Source: Prosopocoilus inquinatus | Taxonomy: Eukaryota; Arthropoda; Insecta; Coleoptera; Lucanidae | Length of the DNA stretch: 64,000 bases | NCBI GenBank assembly: GCA_036172665.1 | Contig: CM069872.1 | Coordinates: 21,245,001-21,309,000 of the forward strand | Reading direction: 5' to 3' | Shown here: positions 21,901 to 30,634 of the stretch, piece by piece | Position numbering within the stretch: the first letter of the stretch is position 1 | Layout of the letters: each line of letters starts with the position of its first letter | Translations under genes and position numbers: made by a program | Notes under the pieces: model-generated | The model's database searches: none | Told to the model about the DNA's origin: nothing | What the model saw: only the letters and a program-made list of their open reading frames with translations

Positions 21901-24900
21901 TTTGCCGGATCGGTCGCGATGGGTGCTACATTTCTCAAACGGAATTTTGTAAAATAAAGTGAATATGAAATTCTTTACGCGGGCAAAACTGTCTAAAGGT
22001 TTGAAAGTTTTTTTAATATTTAATAAAAACAAAAAAAAATGACGGCACTGTATTGAAGCCAACCTACAGTGACTAGGATACGCAAGGATAATAACAAAAA
22101 TGACAGTTTTATAGTAATAAACCTGACAAAGAATATATTTTTGAAAACAGAAAAAAATCTCTATCTAATGAGGGCATTGCTTATGATTTCCCGAGCAGGG
22201 CTGAAATAGCTGTACAGAGGCTGCTCGATGTTTTCACTGCAATCAAAAACGATTGGCACAAAATTTTTTTTAAAAACTTTCATTGGGTGGTATGAATAAA
22301 AACGAAGTAAATGCTAATGCTATAGAAAATTTTTTTTTTTGTGTAAATCATTTTTGATTGCAGCGAAAACCTCTGTACAGCTGTTTCAGCCCTCCTTGAA
22401 CCTTCGTCAGCAGAGACGTAGCTCGACATTCCCACTGAAAACCAAAAACGACTTGTCCAATTTATTCGCAAATGCGATGTAATCCGCTTCAATTTGTCTA
22501 TCCTACTACAATGTCAGGTCAAAAAGCGATAGTAAGATGTCGCTAATTTATCTGCTAATGCTATAGTTTGATATCTTCTTCGTAGTATTTACTTCAGTTT
22601 TTGAGAAGATTCTACACTCTGAAGTAAGTTCTATTATTTTCCGGAAGATACTACGGCAAATAGCATTCGTGTGGAAATTATCATAGTGTTTACTTCACTC
22701 TGAAGTATTTACTTCGGCTACTAAATGCTTCAGTTTTAATTCAAAATTGTAGTATTTACTTCAGTGTCAGCGAAGCTGGTCTTATCGCAGCTTCAGCTTG
22801 CGTACTTCGATTCGTAGCATTTGCCAAAAATGGCACAGATGCCTAATAGAAAAAATTATTATGGCAAAAGAAATTACACAGCATTACAAAATATTTAGAT
22901 AAGTATCAATGTGTGAAATAATTACCATAAATCTGGTTATATAAAGCCTAAACTTGTCATTTCTATACCGGGTGCAAGATATAATATGCCACAAGACATA
23001 CATAACTATAGTCCGATTTGAATTAAGTAAGAAAGAAATATATAAAATCTCTTAATAAATACTACAAATTGGTAAAAGTTGCATTTTGTTTTAGTATCTA
23101 TTGTAATAAATGATAAACTTTTTCCTTGAACTGGACATACATGTATTTTTTTTTAATTCAGTGACATGAGGTAAGTAAATGACGTAATGTTGTGCTGGAT
23201 CACTTTCAAAGATATGGTTAATAATTTAATATTTCGTCAAAGGATTATTATTACTACAAAAATCACTTACAAATTCAATCATGAATGCTAATTACATTGT
23301 AGCAAGAAAGTGTTGAACGCGGCGGAGATCAATTTAAAAAATATTTTGAAAACTCATTATTTCTTTTTGAATTAATATTCTTTTGTGGGATTATAAGAGA
23401 ATTTCTATTAGCCCTATTGCTCTATGAAAGTTAGGTTGGAACTGTTGGTCATTCGATTAATGGAGTATCAACAGAAATCAAATAGTCGGTAATCTATCCA
23501 TCCTCGTAGAAAGGATTGACATCTTCAGCTACAATGTTGTCTAGGTAACAATCCATATTTATACAGGGCGATAATAAAAAAAACTTGTTCACCGTTTGGT
23601 AGGTGATAGTAGAGATCAAAATAAGAAAAAAAATTGTAATAAAGCTATGTCGAATACACAATATAGGATGTCATGCTATGTGTTAACTCTTCTAGAATTT
23701 TTATATTTTACATAAAATTCGGGATGCAGAAATTAAATAAAAAGCAGAATTTTCTGACGTAGCATTGGTCACCGTACGACTTCTGGTTTCGCCGGAAGTG
23801 ACAACAACTTTCTTATATTAAATGAATATGTATCACTTGATAATTTTGGTTTCCATGATAACGACATTTTTTTTTGTTTCTTACTTCGTAAACCTACAAA
23901 TTGTAATGCGTTCTTAAGTGATTCGAGAAAGCCACTCCTTTGCATTTTGGTTTTTAACATTTTTACAGGATATGAAATTTTCATTAGGTCAGAAAAATAA
24001 GTTACGAGCTAATCAAAGAACAGTCAGCTGTGAAAAATCTTCTGTTATTAATGTCAAAATAATAGCAGTTCGTTTAGACTTCTGGAGCATGATAAAATTC
24101 ATTTGAAGATATTTTGTGTACTCAATGAACATTCGCACTCTTATTATGAGGAACAACGTAAGGCATCTTATTTTTTTGTGATGTATATCTGTTGCTCATA
24201 ATGCATCGACCTGTTTTTTTTTTTTTTACAAAAGTATACATAACGACTATGTATATAAAAAAGAAAAACTCCCTGTATAGTGGTTCGTTAATTTTGATCT
24301 GGAGTTGAGATTAATTATAAATAAGAAATTGAATTTTTTAATATGCATAAATAGTAAATATTAAAAAAGTATGTAATTTCCCTGTCTGTTGAAAATTATC
24401 GAACAATTTGTAATAATTGATGGGACGGTTCAGAAAAGCAGTATAAATGTCGATGTTTCGCTATACATTTGACAGCTACTTCAGGATAAACAATAAAATT
24501 AAAAAATATTTGAGAATAAATAATGAATTTATTTATTCAGAATTCTGAATTATTCCATCAGTTATTATTAAAAAAATTCATATATTTAAACTAACAATCA
24601 ACTATTTATTCCTGCACGAAACGCTTATTGTGACATTTGGAATTACAGAGATTTGGTCTTTTTACATTAAAATATTAAAATTTATTACATTTACTATCAA
24701 TAGAAAAAAGTTATTAATAATAACTAATTAATTAATTTTCGCAAATTTATTAATTTAACGTATTAATAAACACGCGATATGTTTTAAAGGAAGTAGGAGA
24801 AAATGCTACACATTTTAGAGAAAATACTATACTGCAGAAGCACATACTACACCTAGAGAAGTATTTACTTCGATTTAAAGTACTGTCTTTATAAAACGAA

Positions 24901-26153
24901 GTAAGTGCTGCCGGAAGTTAGTAAATACTACGAAGAAGATGCTAATACTTGAAGCATTAGTAGATACTTCATTTTTATTCATACCACCCAATATGCTTTG
25001 ACAGCAAGCATGGCCGCCTTGCATGGGGGACATATTAGGAGCAAATCCCGCTTCAATTCGTCTATCCTACTCCAATGTCAGGTCAAAAAGCGATTGTAAG
25101 ATGTCGCTATTTTATCTGTTCATTAAAAAAAAACATAACTTTGTTATATCTCGAAAATTTAAGTAAATATTAAAAAATCAACTACACCACTGAAATGTAT
25201 TCAAAAAAGTGTCCTAATAATGTTCAAGCAGTTTTTTAATATCTCTAGAAATAAATGAGATATGACCGAAAAACGAAAACTCAATAATGGAAATTTTGCC
25301 TATAACTTGAAAACAAAAGAAGATAGTCAATTTTTGTTTACTCTATTGACTTAATCTCCAAAAAAGAGATTGAGACTTGGCTACTAGTTTTTTTCTATCT
25401 CATATAGTTACGGATGTCCATAACAGACATCGAAATTAATCCACCCTGTACAGTTGAAAGCAAAAAAAAGTAGACAAATTACAGTTTCCCGTAATTATTC
25501 TTCCTCAATATGCCATAGATTAAAGACGAATTCACAGATTTTACAAAAGTTGTAAACTTGTTAATTTTGAAAGCTTTTCAATTTTTTAAATGTTATCTGG
25601 AAGTCCTTTTTAATCACTACCATTTTCAGAAAATTTGTCTACTTTTATTTATTTACTTATTTTCCAAATTTCAATATCAATATTAGAAAACATCAATATT
25701 TAGCGGTCAATGTTTTGTTAGACATCGCTGTGAAGTTAATGAAAAAGATATGGTTACACGCTCAGGTTACACTCTACCTTATAAATGTGAATGCAACCCA
25801 GTATTTTCTGGCCACGACATTACAAATTTCAAATGTGATTTACCTTGTGCCCTTAATATGGCAGATTTTCCCCTGCCTGCTGTACCGGACTTAGTTTGCT
25901 TCTTAAACATCGGGGCATTCTTCAACATATCGGGCAATATCAAGAACCTGATCTTAGAACCACGAATGTAAACATTCTCCAGCTGTGCTACCCGTCCATC
26001 TCTATAAGTCACAGTAATCTGAGTCATTTGGCAGTTCATGTTATCTTCGGCTTCAATTAATTTACCCCTGTAAACTTCGCCGGTGATGGTCTCGCAGGTT
26101 ACAATGTGACCTTCAGCTTCGTGCAACACTTTAATGGGCACCCCGATGGACAT
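18962..26153 (-). CDS. SmD3: Small nuclear ribonucleoprotein Sm D3
   Basis: Two exons on the minus strand, 25844-26153 and 18962-19077, join across a 6766-bp intron for 141 residues. Donor CAAG/GTAAAT and acceptor AACAG/CAAGG restore the sequence ILRAQARGRGRG. SmD3 is a core subunit of the heptameric Sm ring on U1, U2, U4 and U5 snRNAs. Residues 1-80 are the Sm fold, nearly identical to the fly and human proteins ([49 protein letters not shown]). The second exon is the RG-rich tail, a substrate for symmetric arginine dimethylation and SMN-mediated assembly. A first-exon-only reading would end in intron-encoded GKSHLKF without the RG tail, so it is rejected. The intron holds a 4.8 kb terminal-inverted-repeat element and several other repeats, an unusually large load for such a small housekeeping gene. 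Confidence 0.96.
19410..19629. mobile_element. MITE with AGGTGTGTTC terminal repeats, copy 1
   Basis: Left end AGGTGTGTTCGTTTTAC, right end GTAAAAAGAATACACCT, flanked by ATT on the left and ATG on the right, close to the 3-bp ATT duplication seen at the second copy (47974-48188). Lies in the SmD3 intron. Confidence 0.75.
19630..20623. other. SmD3 intron, unassigned segment
   Basis: AT-rich intron sequence with no feature I can support. Confidence 0.4.
21381..21420 (-). ncRNA. Degenerate hammerhead motif, family 2
   Basis: The minus strand reads CTAAAGA in place of CTGANGA, a stem II-like AGCTATC/GATAGT, then GAAACGTTGAGTG. The core G5 is A, so it should be inactive. It is embedded in a longer hairpin (GCACGAAC/GTTCGTGC). 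Confidence 0.5.
21488..21552. repeat. Hairpin CATCGGACAAGA/TCTTGTCCGATG
   Basis: Perfectly complementary 12-base ends enclose AATAAAAAAATTTATAATTG-like sequence, between the two family-2 hammerhead motifs. GGACAAGA also follows the family-2 motif at 47089. Confidence 0.6.
21609..21650 (-). ncRNA. Hammerhead ribozyme motif, family 2 (small variant)
   Basis: Minus strand: stem I CACTC, core CTGACGA, stem II with CTAT/ATAG, GAA, then A-CG-T forming a single-base-pair stem III, H17 = A, and stem I return GAGTG. All core positions are kept. One-base-pair stem III variants are known from Penelope-like elements and are thought to need dimerisation. Confidence 0.65.
22326..22553 (-). mobile_element. 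Hammerhead-bearing family-1 repeat, short copy with 13-bp TSD
   Basis: Flanked by a perfect 13-bp duplication GCTAATGCTATAG (22313-22325 and 22554-22566), inside the TACTTC element. On the minus strand it runs from AGATAAATTAGCGACATC to a terminal AAAAAAAAAATTTT tract and includes a hammerhead motif. Confidence 0.85.
22370..22424 (-). ncRNA. Hammerhead motif, family 1, stem II damaged
   Basis: Minus strand: GAGC-TAC-GTCTCTG, core CTGACGA (22404-22410), then GAA (22385-22387), stem III ACAGCTGT (22377-22384), H17 = A and CAGAGG. Core and stems I and III are intact, but stem II (AGGTTCAAGGAGGGCT) pairs only weakly. Confidence 0.6.
23560..23990. repeat. Diverged fragment of the CTTCCGG palindrome family
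   Basis: ACTTCTGGTTTCGCCGGAAG and the following AACTTTCTTAT and GGTTTCCATGA match one arm of the element at 37049-38140 at a diverged level. Confidence 0.55.
24441..24490 (-). ncRNA. Degenerate hammerhead-like motif
   Basis: Minus strand CTGAAGT-AGCTGTCAAATGTATAGC-GAAACATC. One core residue (A9) is replaced by T and stem I is poor, so it is probably inactive. Confidence 0.35.
25449..25843. other. SmD3 intron, 5' part
   Basis: AT-rich intron sequence between the large TIR element and the donor site of SmD3 exon 1. No other feature was seen. Confidence 0.5.
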
Positions 26154-26571
26154 AGTAATGCAGTATTGTTAAGACCTGTTAAGATTAAACACTTTAATTA
26201 GGATCAAGTCCTGTTAGCTTTTTTGAGCATCAAACGTTTCTGGACGTTTATAATTCACTAGACGCCGGACGCCAACTACACCAACGCCAAATGTAAATGG
26301 CGGGAAATTTAAAATTAATGCTGCATCCCGTAAACGGTATACTACATTCCTTCAAGTCTCAGCAATTCATTGCTGTTCAGTAACTTATCAGGCTGTTAAA
26401 ATTTAGAAGTGTTTTAAAAATCCAAAATATAGATTACAAGCTTTATGACTGATTGTTACAACAGCGACAAAATTTAACAACCGTTTCAATTTAAGTTTTT
26501 GAAAGAGACTAAGCCCCATTGTCGATTATAGGCGTTTACGGAAACTACAATAGGACATGAAGTCTCCATAT
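26154..26571. promoter_or_regulatory. Region upstream of SmD3
   Basis: Contains the SmD3 5' UTR and promoter by position (minus strand). No TATA box or other core element could be assigned with confidence. Confidence 0.35.
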
Positions 26572-27188
26572 CACAGGGGGTTTTTCTGTTGCCATGTTTT
26601 CAAACGTAATTATATTTCCCCCCAGGCCGCTGAGATGGCACTGTATTTAGAATTTACAATAATTTGTAATCCTTGCACATTTTTTAAAGAGTTTTAAACA
26701 GTTTGAAATCGCTTGTCAGAAATTAATGTATTAATTCTATCTTTTCTTTAAATAAACGGCCATTCCAGGCGAATGAACGGGACAATTTGCGATAAGAATA
26801 AGGTATTATGTAAGAGAGAATGATAAGCGAATTTCTTGATTAGGCCTCGGCGAGAGCGATAAACGATTCGAGCAAATGTGGTTGAAATTTATGTGTAGAA
26901 AAAAAATCACAAATTAAAACTATTTTTTTATGAACAGATAAAACAGCGACATCCTACGATCGCTTTTTGTCCTGACATTGCAGTAGGAAGACAAATTGAA
27001 GCGGATTTGCTACCTAATAAGTTCCCCATGCAAAGCGGCCGTGCAACAAAATTATTATTTTCTTTTTAATTAAAAGTTAATTTAGACCTAGTTATTATTT
27101 TTATCTTTATTCCGAACAACTCGTATTTTAGTTTAAAATCATGTTACCTTTTCGTTTCTCTTGACAACTTGTTTATTTACTTCCTTTT

Positions 27189-27230
27189 CACTCCTGACGA
27201 AGCTATAAATCTATAGCGAAATGTTGAGTG
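27189..27230 (+). ncRNA. Hammerhead ribozyme motif, family 2, intact small variant
   Basis: Stem I CACTC (27189-27193), core CTGACGA (27194-27200), stem II hairpin GCTATA-AATC-TATAGC, GAA (27218-27220), one-pair stem III A-TG-T (27221-27224), H17 = T27225, stem I return GAGTG (27226-27230). All conserved positions are present. Predicted cleavage is between 27225 and 27226. Activity would probably need dimerisation. Confidence 0.7.
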
Positions 27231-27590
27231 TTTTCCCTTCATTTTTCTGTCCGGTTCGAGATTAAAAAAAAAACTTTCTCTACTTAAAGTCTCTCCCATT
27301 TCAAATTTAAATCAAGGTCTGCTGGCAAACAGCGATAAAAAAAAATCTTTTGGATTGCAATCAATTAGAAAACACTTTCCCATATTAGATGGTAAAATGC
27401 GATAGTATTTATGATTTAAATTGACAAAACTACAAATTCGAATTTATAATTGTTATAATAAAGGTGGTAACTATGGCAACAGCACATGTTTAATCCCAAA
27501 ATTGTGCAGAGGGAGCCACGCTAACGACAAATGGATGACACATGTTTTTTTCAAACGCGACGGGTCGTAACAACACAACGTATTGTATTC

Positions 27591-28027
27591 ATAAGTTGTC
27601 TTTTATTTGCACGTCAGATCAGTTCACTTTTACCCTGGATCACTTATTCAAAAATTTGTCTGTTTTATTTGGCTACATGATCTAACCTAAAGTGATCCAA
27701 AACACTCCCCGCCTTGCTGTTACTACACCTCGAAAATTCTAGATCAGTTTGGATTAGTTGGTTCACTAGTAGAGGGGATGTTATTTCAACTGTTTGTCAA
27801 ATGACATTACTCGTCCAAATAACCTTTTGTTTTTGCTTAACCATAGAAAATTAAGTAACTCGCAGTAAAGTGATGCAAAAATAATATCTTCATCTGAAGA
27901 TTAAAATGCAGCGATCGCATCTCGCATGTTTTATTTACTATTAAATCGATCACTTAAGATCAGTTCACTTTGGGTTAAACTGAACTGACCTGAACTAACC
28001 TGCGTTGCAAATAAAAGACAACTATAG
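27591..28027. mobile_element. MITE-like element with AGTTGTCTTTTATTTGCA ends
   Basis: The left end AGTTGTCTTTTATTTGCA and right end TGCAAATAAAAGACAACT are perfect inverted repeats, and GATCAGTTCACTTT recurs near both ends. The flanking ATA/ATA could be a 3-bp duplication but is weak evidence. Confidence 0.65.
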
Positions 28028-28847
28028 ATAAAAGATGTATTAGATGTCAAAGCCAACGTTGTATATGTGGAGTAACAAAACGTCCGCCTCACGCGGCCTG
28101 GGGTGAATTAAAATAAAAAAGGCGCGTAATTTAAAAATACTTCTGCGTTAACGGCTTAAGGATTAAAGAATTTTGTTGCAAATCGTTTTTGATTGCAGTG
28201 AAAACCTCGAGCAATCAAAAACGATTTGCAACAAATTTTTTTAAAACTTTCGTTATGCTTTGACAGCAAGCACGGCCGCCTTGCATGGGGGATTTATTAG
28301 GAGCAAACTCGTTTCAATTTGTCTATCTTACTGCAATATCAGGTCAAAAAGCGATCGTAAGATGTCGCTGTTTTATCTGTTCATTGGTTTAAGGATTGTT
28401 CAAGAAATTAAATAATCTAATACATTGAGCTGCATTCTTGCCCAAGATACTAATTTAGGGCTATTCCAGAAGAATGAACGGACAATTTGTGATTTTCGTT
28501 CAATAAATTATTACTACGTTTGCTCGGATCGTTTTTCGCTCCGGCGCTTAATAAGCCGCGCGGTTGTGATAGCCGAAGAAGTGCACTTTTCGCTTATCAT
28601 TCTCTCTTACCTTATTTTTATCACAAATTGTCCTGTTCGTTCGCCTGGAATGGCCGCAAATTTGGCTTCTGACAACCGATTCCAAACTTTTCAAAATCAA
28701 TAAAAGGTAACCATGGTAACTTAAAAATATGCTAAGGATTACAGATTACTGTAAATACTATGCCATCACTGCCATCCCAGCGACCTGGGGGGAATTATAA
28801 TTGCGTTTAAAACTGTGGCAGCAGACATAAATCCCCGTGATTATATT

Positions 28848-30166
28848 CATCCAGGCGGCCGTGATGGAAATCAAAAGGTTTTCAAAGAGGGCGCTATGCC
28901 TACGTAATATAAGGAACTCTAGTAAAATATTATGTAAAAGTAAATAACGAGTGTCTAAATAAAAATCTGGTCAAGTGCTATGACCGAGAATTTGTTCGCT
29001 GCGTGCACGTCTCTTCTAAGTTCCTCTGCGAAGCTGTCAGATGTAGCGTCAAAATTTGCTGTTGAATAATCATGTTTTCCGTTACTTTTACTTATTTTTT
29101 TTTATAAATGAGAACGTGTTAATTTTTGAGAGCCTACTTAAAAGTTATGTTTACATTTAGCTGGACACTGAAATAACATTTAACGAATTACCATTAGAAG
29201 GTTTATGTTTTTGCTGAAAGTACGAAATTATCTAAGACGTACAACCTTGTTTGTGAATTTTTCCAAAGTCTGCTTGATCAGTTTTTTTATTTAGACACTC
29301 CTCAAAATAATATAAAGTAGATCTGATATAATAGACTCATAGTCGAGCCAAAAGACCTTTATAAAACAATCTATTCTAGAACAGAATAGAAAACCGGGAT
29401 TTTTTTAAACTCTGCATGATGCGAGACAAACTATTACAAATTGAAACTGTCCCGCCAAAATTGGGACGTACGGTCCGCTTAGACAAAGCACACTTTAACG
29501 TATGCTATAAAAAAAAAAAAAATAAATTACAATTCCTATTTATGGGCGTGTCTCTATCTTAAATAATTTTATTCCCAATTTTTAGAAATGTGACAACATG
29601 GGACAAAATTTAAAGGTGAAACGTGATAACTAAATTGGGACAGACGGAGTATTAAAATACTTTTTATTGTTAAATTTCTTTTCACGTTACTTTCTAAAAT
29701 AAAATACAAAATAATTCTGGATAATACCTATAATACGATATAAATTAAAATGCCGTATTTTAACAGCACTAATCTGCTCTAATGACGTCGTCAATAATTA
29801 CTCCGAACTTTTACAATATAAGAGTAATAAACAAAGCTAAAGCTAAAATGTTAATGATTATTAAAATGCCATCTGTGATTCAGACGTTGAACGAACGCAG
29901 AAAAAGTCCCTATGTTTTTGGTGCTTTTCGAATTCTTTTGTCACTAGAAATCAATGTTGGTAGTTCGCGTTGCATTCTGGGTAATTTTAATATGGAGTTA
30001 GCGTGTTTGTGATTTTGGTTGTTTTTGACGTTCACGCGTAAAAAATGCCGCGTTCAAAGCGTCCCGTAAGTTAGTTTTTGTGGCCGAAACGGTTAGAAGA
30101 AGTAGAAGTTGCGATATCTACCCTAATTAGCTTCTTATTTAGTACTTTTTTGCATGAAAAGGAATG
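28848..30166. other. Intergenic region, unassigned
   Basis: AT-rich sequence downstream of the 84-aa gene. Short open frames such as 29782-30012 show no splice context or recognisable family. No feature supported. Confidence 0.4.
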
Positions 30167-30504
30167 TTAAAAATGGTAATTGTCATTTTTTGCTGGTGCT
30201 CTAACCGAGCTGACTTGTACGTGTATTTTTTTCACTTTATCGCCTAGATTTACGCAATAATTCGCTTCCGCCGCCTCTAAATTCGACGCCTCGACGGTGT
30301 CGCTATCGATTTTCTCAATATTTAATGAGATTTTCGTTTTTTTTTTGCCTCCGCTAGTACTCAATTATTCATAACCAAAAAAAATAAAAAACCTATGCAT
30401 CATGTTTACTTGCTTGCGCTTCCGATGCCTGCTCACCTAGTTTGAGCGTAGATTTGGCGTGTTTGTTTAACAATTTCGAGCCGCTGGGGCGTTGGTTTCG
30501 CCAT
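30167..30504 (-). CDS. Unidentified small protein (84 aa), divergent from sno
   Basis: Exon 1 is 30437-30504 (minus; ATG in ACAAATATGGC, a good context). The strong donor CTAG/GTGAGC leads to the acceptor at 30354-30355, and exon 2, 30167-30353, is open to a stop. The joined frame gives 84 residues: a basic N-terminus (MAKPTPQRLEIVKQTRQIYA), a Lys-rich patch GGKKKTK, an acidic Glu/Asp segment, and a C-terminus ending NDNYHF. An alternative acceptor ten bases upstream would give an immediate stop. The start codon is 131 bases from the sno start, so the two probably share a bidirectional promoter. I do not recognise the family. The presence of exact splice signals and a balanced amino-acid composition argue that it is a real gene. 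Confidence 0.6.
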
Positions 30505-30634
30505 ATTTGTTGCAAAGTAAAAAGAATTTCCTTCAAGTCTATGCAGCGTACGTCTTTGATTTCAAGCCGCTTGCACTATGCTTGTGTTTGTGAAGCTAAT
30601 ACTGAAATGTTTTTGAGCGTAGTCCAAAAAGGCC
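30505..30634. promoter_or_regulatory. Probable bidirectional promoter between the 84-aa gene and sno
   Basis: Only 130 bp separate the two divergent start codons, and it must hold both 5' UTRs and the core promoter. No TATA box was evident. Confidence 0.45.

Larger units (their letters stand above)
22284..24990. mobile_element. TIR element with TACTTC subterminal repeats
   Basis: Ends TGGGTGGTATGAATAAAAA and TTTTTATTCATACCACCCA are perfect inverted repeats, inserted into a family-1 hammerhead repeat. Regions 22570-22810 and 24820-24980 are packed with TACTTC/GAAGTA motifs in both orientations, typical of transposase-binding subterminal repeats. No transposase was recognised; the interior contains fragments of other repeats. 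Confidence 0.8.
22188..25122. mobile_element. Hammerhead-bearing family-1 repeat, copy split by an insertion
   Basis: The left piece 22188-22283 starts within stem II (GAGCAGGGCTGAAATAGCTG) and the right piece 24991-25122 continues with ATGCTTTGACAGCAAGC through ATCTGTTCAT. Together they match the layout of the 12765 copy. The split is caused by the element at 22284-24990. The ribozyme 5' half is missing, so it is not counted as a motif. Confidence 0.75.
20624..25448. mobile_element. TA-flanked long-TIR element (CAGGGTGG), composite
   Basis: Left arm 20624 to about 20955 and right arm about 25128-25448 are inverted copies of each other (CAGGGTGGATTAATTTCGAT at the left; ATCGAAATTAATCCACCCTG at the right), flanked by TA on both sides. 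The interior contains no recognisable transposase and is filled with other repeats, described separately. TA target and CAGGGTG ends are reminiscent of Tc1/mariner-type elements, but the superfamily is inferred. Confidence 0.8.
26572..28847. mobile_element. Foldback element with arms of about 300 bp, composite interior
   Basis: The left arm (26572 to about 26900) and right arm (about 28480-28847) are inverted copies. CCAGGCGAATGAACGG near 26766 matches CCGTTCGTTCGCCTGG-like sequence near 28636, and CCCCCCAGGCCGCTGAGATGG matches its complement near 28770. The interior contains family-1 hammerhead-repeat ends in opposite orientations (about 26928-27045 and 28160-28392), a family-2 hammerhead motif and a smaller MITE-like element. 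Confidence 0.7.

Noticed and set aside
27245..27262. GGTTCGAGATT resembling a tRNA B box
   Set aside because: No A box, cloverleaf or acceptor stem could be drawn around it; it is part of the family-2 hammerhead repeat and recurs near 47040.
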